A DNA stretch of 64,000 nt, from positions 44,227 to 108,226 of the forward strand of contig NZ_BOMI01000115.1 of NCBI RefSeq assembly GCF_016862115.1, written 5' to 3'. The position numbers and the translations under genes are program-made. The DNA comes from Paractinoplanes deccanensis. GTDB taxonomy: Bacteria > Actinomycetota > Actinomycetes > Mycobacteriales > Micromonosporaceae. The notes beneath the pieces were generated by a model. The model saw only the letters and a program-made list of their open reading frames with translations. It had not been told where the DNA came from and made no database searches. Within the stretch, counting starts at the first letter, position 1. Each line of letters opens with the position of its first letter. Of the stretch, positions 37,151 through 46,553 are shown one piece after another.

Positions 37151-39025
37151 ATGAGCGCGTGGCCGATGATAAAGCGATTCTGGCCACTTGTCGCGACCGA
37201 TCGGAAGCTGGTTGTCTGGGGTGGCGTCCTCGCCGTCGCGGCGGCCGGAGCCGAGGTGGCCGCCGTCTATCTGTTCGGCGTCATCACCGATGAGGTGCTC
37301 GCCGCCGGCCATCTGAACGCCTTCTGGGGCCCGGCGGTCACCTGGCTGGCGATCGCGGTCGCCGGTGCGGTCGCCTCTTTTTCGGCGGGCGTTCTGGTGT
37401 CGCTCGCGGGCGAACGATTTCTGCTCCGATTACGTGATCGGCTGTTCGCGCACGTGCAGCGCATTCCCCTCGACTTTCTCGACCAGAGCCGTCTCGGCGA
37501 CCTCATGGCCCGATTCACCGACGACCTCGAGTCCGTCGAGAATTTCGTGGTCTCCGGACTGGTCCGCAGCGCCACGGCGGCGATCAGCGTCGTCGCGTTC
37601 GCCACGGCCGCATTTCTCGTACGATGGGATCTCGCTCTCGCCGCCTGCGTGCTCGCGCCGCTTTTCTGGCTGGTCTCACGCGCGATCGGCGGCCGTTTCC
37701 AGGCCGTGGCCGCGGAGGAGCGGGCGGGCAACGGCGGCATGGCGACCGTGGTCGAGGAGAGCCTTTCCAATCAGGCGGTGGTGCGCGCGTACAACCGTCA
37801 GGAAGCCGAACAGGAGCGCCTGCACCGCCAGGGCGTGGTGTGGCTGCGGGCGCGGATGGCCGAGACCAGGCTGGGCTCGCTCTACGGGCCGGTGGTCGGC
37901 GTCGTGGAGACGGTGTGCGTGCTGACCGTGCTGGGGCTGGGCGCGTGGGAGCTCGCGGCGGGCCGCGTCACCCTCGGCGGCCTGCTGTCGTTCGCCGGCT
38001 ACCTCGGCTACCTGTACCCGCCGATCCAGTCCCTCGGCCAGTTCCCCCTGAACGCCGCCGAAGCGGCCGCCGCCGTGGACCGGCTCGACGACCTCCTGCG
38101 CGTGCGCCCCGCCGTCGAAGATCAAGCAGAAGTTCATGACCCTTCGCCCCACGGCGCCGTGACCGGGGCGGGATGGGCCGCGCTCGGCCGCAGCCGCCTG
38201 GCCGGGGCCGGCGGTCCGTCGGCCGCTGTCCGCCGTCGTCCGGCCGGTGCCGTGGCCCCGGGTCCGTGGCCCGCGCTCGACCGCAATCGTCCAGCCGGCG
38301 AGGGCCGAGGCGCCGCCGGCCGGGTGGACGTCATCGACGTGTCCTTCCGCTATCCACAGGGTGACCGTCCCGCCCTTCGGCATTTGTCGTTCACGGCGGA
38401 CCGCGGCGACCTGGTGCTCCTGGCCGGCCCGAGCGGCGCCGGCAAGTCGACCGTCACCAAGCTGCTGCTGCGCTTCTACGACCCCACCGCCGGGCGCATC
38501 CTGCTCGACGGGGTCGACCTGCGCCGCATGTCCCTGCGCTCGCTGCGCGCCACCGTCACGCTGCTGCACCAGGAGAGCCAGCTCTTCGCCGGCACCGTCC
38601 ACGACAACATCGCCTACGGCCGCCCGAGCGCGACCACGAGCGAGATCGAGGCCGCCGCCCGCGCCGCCGACGCGCACGACTTCATCGCGGCCCTGCCCGA
38701 CGGCTACCGGACCGACGTCGGCCACCGCGGCCGCCTGCTCTCCGGCGGCCAGCGCCAGCGCCTCGCGATCGCCCGCGCCCTGCTCCGCGACACCCCGGTC
38801 CTCGTCCTCGACGAGCCCACCACCGGCCTGGACCGCGACTCCGCCGCCCGCATCATGGTGCCGCTGCGCCGCCTGATGGCCGGCCGCACCACGATCCTGA
38901 TCACCCACGACACCCACCTGGACGTGTCACCGACCCGGATCGTCCACATCCCGGCCCACCCGGCGGTGGAGGCCCCACCAACGCGTTACATCGGCCGGGT
39001 GCGCCTCGACCGCCTGGCCCGGTGA
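37151..39025 (+). CDS. ABC transporter, fused permease and ATPase (exporter type)
   Basis: The 624-residue half-transporter has an ABC type I exporter membrane domain with six helices (residues ~1-310) and an ATPase domain with Walker A GPSGAGKST, signature LSGGQRQR, Walker B VLVLDEP and the switch His in ITHDTH. Between them is an unusual ~60-residue Ala/Gly/Arg/Pro-rich linker (~330-395) not found in typical members. It likely works as a homodimer exporting a lipid, drug or peptide. The upstream 38-residue peptide is a possible cargo. No partner half-transporter is next to it. Confidence 0.92.
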   Translation: MSAWPMIKRFWPLVATDRKLVVWGGVLAVAAAGAEVAAVYLFGVITDEVLAAGHLNAFWGPAVTWLAIAVAGAVASFSAGVLVSLAGERFLLRLRDRLFAHVQRIPLDFLDQSRLGDLMARFTDDLESVENFVVSGLVRSATAAISVVAFATAAFLVRWDLALAACVLAPLFWLVSRAIGGRFQAVAAEERAGNGGMATVVEESLSNQAVVRAYNRQEAEQERLHRQGVVWLRARMAETRLGSLYGPVVGVVETVCVLTVLGLGAWELAAGRVTLGGLLSFAGYLGYLYPPIQSLGQFPLNAAEAAAAVDRLDDLLRVRPAVEDQAEVHDPSPHGAVTGAGWAALGRSRLAGAGGPSAAVRRRPAGAVAPGPWPALDRNRPAGEGRGAAGRVDVIDVSFRYPQGDRPALRHLSFTADRGDLVLLAGPSGAGKSTVTKLLLRFYDPTAGRILLDGVDLRRMSLRSLRATVTLLHQESQLFAGTVHDNIAYGRPSATTSEIEAAARAADAHDFIAALPDGYRTDVGHRGRLLSGGQRQRLAIARALLRDTPVLVLDEPTTGLDRDSAARIMVPLRRLMAGRTTILITHDTHLDVSPTRIVHIPAHPAVEAPPTRYIGRVRLDRLAR

Positions 39026-39059
39026 CCGCTGGGCGCCAACCGTGTGCCGGGGTGCTCAG

Positions 39060-39330
39060 ATCAGGTCTCAGCTCAGCGGCGTGCCCTTTGCCGCGGCGCG
39101 GGTGGAGCGTCAGATCGGGTTCCGGCTCAGTGGCGTGCCTTTCGCCGCGGCGCGGGTGGAGCGTCAGATCGGGTTCCGGCTCAGTGGCGTGCCTTTGCCG
39201 CCGCGCGGGTGGAGCGCTGGATCGCGTTCCGGCTCAGTGGCGTGCCTTTTGCCGCGGCGCGGGTGGAGCGTCAGATCAGGTCCCAGGTCAGTGGCGTGCC
39301 CTTCGCCGCGGCGCGGGTGAAGCGGCGGCC
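39060..39330. repeat. 54-bp tandem array derived from the 3' end of the PseI-like gene
   Basis: The motif GCGTGCC recurs at 39079, 39133, 39187, 39240 and 39294, spacing 54, 54, 53 and 54 bp. The last copy is the final 18 codons of the minus-strand PseI-like gene (reading FTRAAAKGTPLTWDLI), so four extra copies lie beyond its stop. Copies are ~90% alike. The single 53-bp interval is a one-base deletion. Confidence 0.88.
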
Positions 39331-40320
39331 CAGGACCCGGTCGATCTCGGCGGGTGGCAGGCCGTTGGCCGGGCGGATCGAGCGGACGTTCGCCGGGGTG
39401 ACGGGTTCGCCAGCCTCGACGTCGGCGACGACGTAGAGCGAGCGCCGGAACCGCAGGCCCTCCCGCTCCGACTCGGTCGGCCCGATGTTACTGGTTCCTC
39501 GCGCCTGCCACGCCCGCTCGGTCTCGTCCACGAGCACACGCATCTCGGCCGGGGTCAGGGAGAACGCCGAGTCCACGCCGCCGTCGTCGCGGGCCAGGGT
39601 GAGGTGCTTCTCGATGACGGTCGCGCCGTACGCCACGCTTGCGATCGGCACGCCGACGCCGAGCGTGTGGTCCGAGAGGCCGACCTGCACGCCGAAGGTC
39701 TCCGCCAGCACGGGAATGCGCCGCAGGTTGCTCTCGTGCGGCGCCGCGGGATACGACGCCGTGCAGGCGAGCAGCACGATCTGCTCGGCGCCCGCCCCGC
39801 GCGCCGCCTCCAGGGCCTGGCCGATCTCGGCGACGCTCGCCATGCCGGTGGACATGATGAGCGGTTTGCCGGTCCGTGCCGCGAGCCGCACGAGCGGCAG
39901 GTCGACCAGCTCCGACGAGGCGATCTTGTACGCCGGCGCGCCCAGCGATTCGAGCAGCGCGATCGCGCTCGGGTCGAACGGGGCCGAGAACACCGTCAGG
40001 CCGTGCGCTGCCGCTCGTTCGAAGAGGGACTTGTGCCACTCGTACGGCGTGTGGGCCTTGCGATAGAGCTCGTAGAGGGTCTGCCCGCCCCACAGCTCGT
40101 GCCCGTCCGAGAGGCGGAAGTCGGGCCCGTCGGCGTCGATCGTGATCGTGTCCGGGGTGTAGGTCTGAAGTTTCAACGCGTTCGCCCCCGACTCCGCGGC
40201 CGCGTCGACGATGCTCAGCGCCCGCTCCAGGGAGCCGTTGTGGTTGCCCGACATCTCCGCGATGACGTACGGCCGGTGCCCGGGCCCGATCAGGTGGTCA
40301 CCGATCTTGATCGTGGTCAT
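39271..40320 (-). CDS. NeuB-family sialic/pseudaminic acid synthase (PseI-like)
   Basis: The 349-residue enzyme has the NeuB TIM barrel (YVIAEMSGNHNGSLERAL, ANALKLQTYTPDTITID, VFSAPFDPSAIALL, PAYKIASSE, KPLIMSTGMAS) and a C-terminal SAF/antifreeze-like domain. The sequence is nearer pseudaminic acid synthase than N-acetylneuraminate synthase. It would condense a modified hexose with phosphoenolpyruvate to a nonulosonic acid. No other nonulosonate genes are nearby. Its 3' end seeded the downstream repeat array. ATG 40320 is chosen; a longer open frame upstream overlaps the LysR promoter. Confidence 0.9.
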   Translation of the reverse strand: MTTIKIGDHLIGPGHRPYVIAEMSGNHNGSLERALSIVDAAAESGANALKLQTYTPDTITIDADGPDFRLSDGHELWGGQTLYELYRKAHTPYEWHKSLFERAAAHGLTVFSAPFDPSAIALLESLGAPAYKIASSELVDLPLVRLAARTGKPLIMSTGMASVAEIGQALEAARGAGAEQIVLLACTASYPAAPHESNLRRIPVLAETFGVQVGLSDHTLGVGVPIASVAYGATVIEKHLTLARDDGGVDSAFSLTPAEMRVLVDETERAWQARGTSNIGPTESEREGLRFRRSLYVVADVEAGEPVTPANVRSIRPANGLPPAEIDRVLGRRFTRAAAKGTPLTWDLI

Positions 40321-40364
40321 GCGGCCAGTCTCGGCCCGGCCGGCGCGACCGGTCCAAGACACAG

Positions 40365-40384
40365 ATCCGGTGCGGTGACAGGAT
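40365..40384. promoter_or_regulatory. Possible LysR-type site
   Basis: Between the divergent PseI-like and LysR genes, ATCC-N12-GGAT gives a T-N11-A-type dyad just upstream of the LysR start. It is a short match and weakly supported. Confidence 0.3.
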
Positions 40385-40390
40385 TCGGTT

Positions 40391-41329
40391 ATGAACGCAG
40401 GTGAACAGCGGTCCGACGGCATCGACGCGCGCCTGCTTCGCTACTTCCTGACGCTCGCCGAGGAGCTGCACTTCACCCGGGCGGCGCAGCGCCTCTTCGT
40501 CTCGCAGCCGGCGCTGAGCAACCAGATCCAGCGCCTCGAACGGGCCGTCGGCTCACCCCTGTTCGCCCGCTCCACGCGCGGCGTCACTCTGACTCCCGCG
40601 GGACAGGCCTTCCTGCCGTACGCCCGCCAGGCGTTAACGGCCATTCGCGCCGCGCTCGCCGCGGCCGCGCCCTCACCGGTCCTCCGCGTCGACGTGCTGG
40701 ACGCCGAGTTGGCCCTTCCCCGCGCGGTGGTCAAGCGCCTCCGAACCGACCACCAGGGCATGCGGCTGGCGGTCACCGCCGAGGGCAGCGTCAGCCAGCG
40801 CCGCCGCCTCCTGGCCGGCGACCTGGACGCCGGCTTCTGCGGCCTGGGCGCGGCCGGCGACGAGAAGTTAACGATGGTTCCCCTCTGCCACGAGCCAGTC
40901 GACCTGATCGTCCCCACAGGCCACCCCCTCGCCGCCGTCCCGGACGCCGCTGTCGCTGACGTCGACTCGGCGCCTGGAGCGGTCGGGCTCGCGGACGCGG
41001 CGGGGGAGACCTTCTATCTGCCGCACGACACGCTCGCGCCCGAGTGGCGTGACTTCGTGCTCGGCGAATGCCGCCGAGCGGGTTTCGAGCCGGCCCGCTA
41101 TCCGGTGACCACCGCCAGCGCGGCCTCGGCCTTGGACCTGGTCGCTGAGGGCGATTGCGTCACCCTCAGCCTGCGCTCCACGCCGCTGCCGGAGGGCACC
41201 ACGCGGCTGCGGCTCTCGCCGAACCTCGCCTACCCCTGGGCGATGGTCTGGCACCGCGACCGCGGCGACGACCCCGCCATCACATGGCTGCGCGAGGCCG
41301 CGGCCGCGGTCGGCCCCTCCTACGCCTGA
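40391..41329 (+). CDS. LysR-family transcriptional regulator
   Basis: The 312-residue regulator has the LysR winged helix (LLRYFLTLAEELHFTRAAQRLFVSQPALSNQIQRLE, ~residues 15-50) and a C-terminal effector domain. It is divergent from the PseI-like gene with a 70-bp gap, the typical arrangement for control of the neighbour. The ATG at 40391 lacks a strong ribosome site. The effector is unknown. Confidence 0.93.
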   Translation: MNAGEQRSDGIDARLLRYFLTLAEELHFTRAAQRLFVSQPALSNQIQRLERAVGSPLFARSTRGVTLTPAGQAFLPYARQALTAIRAALAAAAPSPVLRVDVLDAELALPRAVVKRLRTDHQGMRLAVTAEGSVSQRRRLLAGDLDAGFCGLGAAGDEKLTMVPLCHEPVDLIVPTGHPLAAVPDAAVADVDSAPGAVGLADAAGETFYLPHDTLAPEWRDFVLGECRRAGFEPARYPVTTASAASALDLVAEGDCVTLSLRSTPLPEGTTRLRLSPNLAYPWAMVWHRDRGDDPAITWLREAAAAVGPSYA

Positions 41330-41354
41330 CCACTCCGCCGTCACGCGCCCGCAT

Positions 41355-41530
41355 AAGGCCGTGTTCGCGCGGCCTTACGTGCGGTGTGGCTGGGTGAGGC
41401 CGTGTTCGCGTGGCGGTTCGTTGTGGTGTGAGGCCGTGTTCGCGTGGCGGTTCGTTGTCGCGTGGCTGGGTGAGGCCGCGTTCGCGTGGCGGTTCGTTGT
41501 CGCGTGGCTGGGTGAACCGTGTTCGTCTGG
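41355..41530. repeat. Imperfect 34-42-bp tandem array
   Basis: The motif GAGGCCGTGTTCGCG or a close variant begins at 41396, 41430 and 41472, with decayed forms at about 41355 and 41514. Spacings are 34, 42 and 42 bp. Each unit carries GTGGCGGTTCGTTGT and, in the 42-bp form, CGCGTGGCTGG. It lies in a 240-bp noncoding gap between the convergent LysR and OppF ends. Confidence 0.8.
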
Positions 41531-41569
41531 CGGGTCCGATGTCACCTGGCCGCGTGGGCCCGGCGGCGG

Positions 41570-42371
<802 letters not shown>

Positions 42372-42379
<8 letters not shown>

Positions 42380-43169
42380 GGGCGGTCCGCTCCAGGGCGG
42401 CGTCGAAGCGCCGGGCGCTGTCGACGAGGGTTCGGGTGTAGGGGTGTTCGGGGTGGTCGATCAGGCTGTCGATGGGACCCGACTCGACCACGCGGCCGTT
42501 GCGCAGCACGTGAGTGTCGCGGATGACGCGGGCGGCCACCGGCAGGTCGTGGGTGATGAAGACGAGCGCGGTGTTGTGCCTGGTCACCAGGCCGTCCAGC
42601 AGGTCCAGGATCTCCGCCTGCACGGTGACGTCCAGGGCCGTGGTCGGCTCGTCCGCGATGAGCAGGCGGGGGCGGCAGGCGATGGCCATCGCGATCGCGA
42701 CGCGCTGGCGCTGGCCGCCGGAGAGCTGGTGCGGGTACGAGCGGGCGATCCGGTCCGTGTCGTCGAGGCGCACCTCGCGCAGGGCGTCGCGCACGGCGAG
42801 TTTCAGGGCCTCGCCGCGCAGGCCCCGGATGCGGCGCAGCGGGTCGGCGATCTGGCGGCCGGCGCGCATCAGCGGGTTCAGGGCGGTGAGCGGCTCCTGG
42901 AAGACGATGGCGGCGACCGGGCCGCGCACGGCGGTTCGCTGCCGCTCCGGCGCGGCGATCATGTCGACGCCGTCGAGGCGTACCTCTCCGGTCGCGGTCA
43001 GGCCGGGCGGGAGCAGGCCGGTGACCGCGAGGGCCGTCAGCGACTTGCCGGAGCCGGACTCGCCGATCAGGCCCACCCGGTCGCCCGGCGAGACCTCGAA
43101 CGAGACGCCGTCCACCAGAACGGAAGGCCCGGAACGCACGGAAAGCCCGGAAACAGTCAGCAGACTCAT
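42372..43169 (-). CDS. Oligopeptide/dipeptide ABC transporter ATP-binding protein (OppD/DppD type)
   Basis: The 265-residue ATPase has Walker A GESGSGKSLTALA, signature LSGGQRQR, Walker B LLIADEPTTALD, His in FITHDL and the C-terminal HPEHPYTRTLVDSARR. It pairs with the next ATPase as a heterodimer. ATG 43169 overlaps the upstream permease stop by four bases. Confidence 0.93.
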
Positions 43170-44101
43170 CGATCCCCCCGAGGAACAGCGTCGGCGGCAG
43201 CGGAGTCGGCCGCAGCGGCCAGCGATGGGTTGACGACGCTGCCGTAATCGGCGAGCTCGAACGGATCCGCCGGCCCGGTGGCGGCCGCGGAAGCCCCGCG
43301 ACGGGTCGGGTCGGTCAGGTCGCGCAACCCGTCCGCCGTCAGGTTCATGCCGACCACCAGCACCACCAGCGCGATCCCGGGCGCCAGCGCCGCCACCGGG
43401 GACGTCAGCACCGTTGCCTGGGCCTCGTAGAGCATGCGCCCCCACGAGGCGTTCGGCGGGGGAGTGCCCAGCCCCAGGTACGACAGGCTCGCCTCGGCCA
43501 GCACCGCCAGCCCGGCCTGCAACGCCAGGTTCACCATCACGACCGGGCCGATGTTCGGCAGGATGTGGCTCGCCACGATGCGCGGCCACGAGACGCCGGC
43601 GACGCGGGCCGCCGTGATGTAGTCGCGGGCCAGCACCTGCTTGACCAGCACCCGCACCAGCCGGGCCACGATCGCGGCCATGGCCAGGCCGATCGCCAGG
43701 ATCGCGGTGCCCAGCGACGCGCCCGTGCCCGCCACGATCAGCATCGCGAGCAGCAGGGTGGGGAAGGCGATCAGGATGTCCAGCACCACCGCGAAGGCGT
43801 CGTCGAGCCACCGCGTCGCGAAGCCCGCGAGCAGGCCCGCGCTCACCCCCAGCACGCCACCCACCGCGACCGAGCCGAGCGCCGTGCCGATCGCGATGCG
43901 CCCGCCGATCAGCAGCTGGGTGAACAGGTCCCGGCCCAGCTTGTCCGTGCCGAGCAGGTGGTCGCCTCCGGGCGGCGCGAGTCGTCCGCCCGACGTGTCG
44001 TCGGGGGCGAAGGGCAGCCAGAGGTACGAGACCAGCACCGCACCGGCCACGACGAGCACGAGCACGAGCCCGGCGGCCAGGTGAAGCGAACGACGGTTCA
44101 C
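43166..44101 (-). CDS. ABC transporter permease (OppC/DppC type)
   Basis: The 311-residue permease has six membrane segments, the N-terminal LLGTDKLGRDLFTQLLIGGRIA region and the ATPase-docking loop DYITAARVAGVSWPRIVASHILPN. The C-terminal ~45 residues are an Ala/Pro-rich tail. It overlaps the OppB-type gene by four bases. Confidence 0.93.
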   Translation of the reverse strand: MNRRSLHLAAGLVLVLVVAGAVLVSYLWLPFAPDDTSGGRLAPPGGDHLLGTDKLGRDLFTQLLIGGRIAIGTALGSVAVGGVLGVSAGLLAGFATRWLDDAFAVVLDILIAFPTLLLAMLIVAGTGASLGTAILAIGLAMAAIVARLVRVLVKQVLARDYITAARVAGVSWPRIVASHILPNIGPVVMVNLALQAGLAVLAEASLSYLGLGTPPPNASWGRMLYEAQATVLTSPVAALAPGIALVVLVVGMNLTADGLRDLTDPTRRGASAAATGPADPFELADYGSVVNPSLAAAADSAAADAVPRGDR

Positions 44102-45054
44102 GACGCGCTCCGATGCAGCAGGCGGGGGTCGACCAGGCGCTGCGCCACGTCGCCGAGGAAGCCGACCAGCAGGACGGTCGCCGTGCTGACCAGCATCACG
44201 CCCTGGATGACCGGGAAGTCGTGCTCGCTGATGCCCTTCACCAGCAGGCCGCCGAGGCCCGGCAGCGCGAAGACGCTCTCCACCACCACGGCGCCGAGGA
44301 AGGTCGTCGCCAGCTCCATCGCGAGCACCGCGATCACCGGGACGGCCGCGTTGCGCAGCCCGTGCCGCCAGAGCGCCCGCGCCGGGGAGGAGCCCAACGA
44401 TCTGGCCGTACGGAGATAGTCGGCGCCGCGCACTTCCAGGACGGCCGCTCGTACGTACCGGATGAGCGAAGCCGACATGACCAGCGCGACCGTCACGACG
44501 GGCAGGACCAGCGACTCGGCCGCGGCGCCGAACGACGCCCAGCCGTCGGGCGGGAAGCCGCCGGCGGGAAGCACCTGGAGCCGCAGGGCGAAGACCGTGA
44601 CGAGCAGCAACCCCACCCAGAACGCCGGCACCGCGATGCCGAACTGCGCGACCGCGTTGAGCACCACGCCGTACCAGCGGTCGGCCCGCACGGCCGCGAG
44701 GGTGCCGACCGGCACCGCCACGACCACGGCGAGCACGAACGCCGCGAGCGTCAGCGGCACGGTCACCGGCAGCCGCGCGGCGATCTCGGGGCCGACCGGG
44801 AACGTGCTGATCAGCGACGTGCCCAGGTCACCGGAGAACAGGTCGCCGAGCCACGTGACGAACTGGGTGAGCAGGGGCTCGTTCGTGCCGAGCTCCCGCC
44901 GGGCGACCTCGATCTGCTCGGGGGTCGCGCCCACCGGGAGCAGGGCGTTGGCCGGGTCGCCCGGCAGGAGCCGCAGCAGCACGAAGAGCGCCACCGCGGC
45001 GAGGAACAGCGACCCGATCAGGATCGCCGTTCGCCGCACGAGGTATCGGGTCAT
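44098..45054 (-). CDS. ABC transporter permease (OppB/DppB type)
   Basis: The 318-residue permease begins RYLVRRTAILIGSLFLAAVALFVLLRLLPGDPA, the OppB/DppB signature, and has the EAA-type loop DYLRTARSLGSSPARALWRHGLRNAA. Six membrane segments are expected. Its start overlaps the binding-protein stop at 45054, so expression is coupled. Confidence 0.93.
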   Translation of the reverse strand: MTRYLVRRTAILIGSLFLAAVALFVLLRLLPGDPANALLPVGATPEQIEVARRELGTNEPLLTQFVTWLGDLFSGDLGTSLISTFPVGPEIAARLPVTVPLTLAAFVLAVVVAVPVGTLAAVRADRWYGVVLNAVAQFGIAVPAFWVGLLLVTVFALRLQVLPAGGFPPDGWASFGAAAESLVLPVVTVALVMSASLIRYVRAAVLEVRGADYLRTARSLGSSPARALWRHGLRNAAVPVIAVLAMELATTFLGAVVVESVFALPGLGGLLVKGISEHDFPVIQGVMLVSTATVLLVGFLGDVAQRLVDPRLLHRSAS

Positions 45055-46553
45055 CAGCTCTTGACGATGTCGTACGCGTAGAACTGCGCGTTGAGGCCGT
45101 TGACCGGATAGCCGGAGAGCTTCGACGAGGCCACCACGATCTGCGGGTAGAGGTAGAGCCAGTCGCTCGCCGCGTCCGTCGCGATCTGCTTGTTGGCCTG
45201 CTTCAGCAGCGCGGTCTGCTCATCGGTCGTCTTGGCCTGCTCGGCCTGGTCGATCCACTGGGTGACCTGCTTGTTGTCGTAGCCCCAGTAGAAGGTGGGG
45301 TCGCCGTACCACACCACGTCCCGATCGTTGACGTGCTCCTGCATCGTCGCCTGGAAGTCGTGCTTCTGGTACACCTTCGTGTACCACTGATCGGCCGTGA
45401 TCGTGTTGATGTTCACGGTCACGCCCACCTTCGCGAGCTCCGACTTGATGAACGTCGCCGCGGTCGGGTGCGGATCGTAGTTCGGGGTGTCCAGCGTGAA
45501 CGTGAAGCCGTTCGGGAAGCCGGCGGCCGCCAGCTTCGCCTTGGCCGCGTTCACGTCGTACGCGTTGATCGAGGTCAGGTCCTCGTACCACGGGTCGGTG
45601 GGCGGCACCATCGAGCCGATCACCGTGCCGTACTCGCCCCAGATCGAGGTCAGCAGCTTCTTCTTGTCGATCGCCTGGGTCAGCGCCTGACGGACCTCGA
45701 CCTTGGTGAACGGCGCGACCTTGTCGTTGAACGCGAGCAGCAGCTTGGTGGTCGACTTGCCGTCGTTCACCTTGTACGAGGAGTTGCCCTTGAACTGTGC
45801 CAGCGCGTCCGGGCTCTGCTCGCTGGTCACGACGTCCACCGCGTTCGTGAGCAGCGCGTTGTTCAGCGCCGTCGCGTCCGTGTAGTAGTGGAAGACCACC
45901 GAGGCGTTCTTCGCCGGCGTGCCCCAGTAGCCGTCGAACTTCGTCAGCGTGAGCGTCGAGCCCCGCTTCCACTCGCCCAGCTTGTACGGGCCGGTGCCGT
46001 CGGCCTTGGTCGTGTAGTCGGATGCCGACGAGTTCACGACCCAGACGTAGCTGAGGTTGTAGACGAACGAGATGGACCGCTTCGAGAGCGTGACCACCAC
46101 GGTCGAGTCGTCCGGCGTGGCGATGCTCTTGACGACCTCGAGGTTGCTCTTGCGCGCCGACTTCGAGTTCTCGGCGGTGACCCGCTCGATGCTGGCCTTG
46201 ACGTCGGCCGAGGTGAGGGCCTTGCCCGAGTGGAACTTGACGTTCGGCTGGAGGGTGAAGGTGTAGGTGAGGCCGTCCTCGCTGACCTTCTGGTCCTTGG
46301 CGAGCAGCGGCTCGACCTTGCCGTCGTCGGTGAGCTTGAACAGGCCCTCGTACACGTTGCCGTTGAGCGCCTCGGTGACGCCCTGGCCGCCGCCTGCGGT
46401 GTTGTCGAGGTTCTGCGGCTCATAGACGGAGCCGACCTGGATGGTGGCGTTCGCGCCGCCCGAGCTCGACGACGAGCCGCCGCCGGACGAACCGCACGCG
46501 GCCACGAGGCTCAGCGCGGCGACCGCGGCCAGCGAGGCCAGGAGCTTCTTCAT
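45054..46553 (-). CDS. Extracellular solute-binding lipoprotein, family 5 (peptide/nickel/opine class)
   Basis: The 499-residue lipoprotein has a signal peptide with lipobox Cys20 (LVAAC) followed by a Gly/Ser linker, and the family 5 pattern: NVYEGLFKLTDDGKVEPLLAKDQKVSEDGLTYTFTLQPNVKFHSGKALTSADV, and VRQALTQAIDKKKL. It captures oligopeptides or other solutes for the Opp-type permeases. ATG 46553 overlaps the DUF1684 gene stop (ATGA). The ligand is not evident; a nickel or siderophore ligand has no sequence support here. Confidence 0.92.
   Translation of the reverse strand: MKKLLASLAAVAALSLVAACGSSGGGSSSSSGGANATIQVGSVYEPQNLDNTAGGGQGVTEALNGNVYEGLFKLTDDGKVEPLLAKDQKVSEDGLTYTFTLQPNVKFHSGKALTSADVKASIERVTAENSKSARKSNLEVVKSIATPDDSTVVVTLSKRSISFVYNLSYVWVVNSSASDYTTKADGTGPYKLGEWKRGSTLTLTKFDGYWGTPAKNASVVFHYYTDATALNNALLTNAVDVVTSEQSPDALAQFKGNSSYKVNDGKSTTKLLLAFNDKVAPFTKVEVRQALTQAIDKKKLLTSIWGEYGTVIGSMVPPTDPWYEDLTSINAYDVNAAKAKLAAAGFPNGFTFTLDTPNYDPHPTAATFIKSELAKVGVTVNINTITADQWYTKVYQKHDFQATMQEHVNDRDVVWYGDPTFYWGYDNKQVTQWIDQAEQAKTTDEQTALLKQANKQIATDAASDWLYLYPQIVVASSKLSGYPVNGLNAQFYAYDIVKS

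Noticed and set aside
39060..41530. Possible CRISPR arrays
   Set aside because: The 54-bp and 34-42-bp units are contiguous tandem repeats with no unique spacers, and no cas genes are present.
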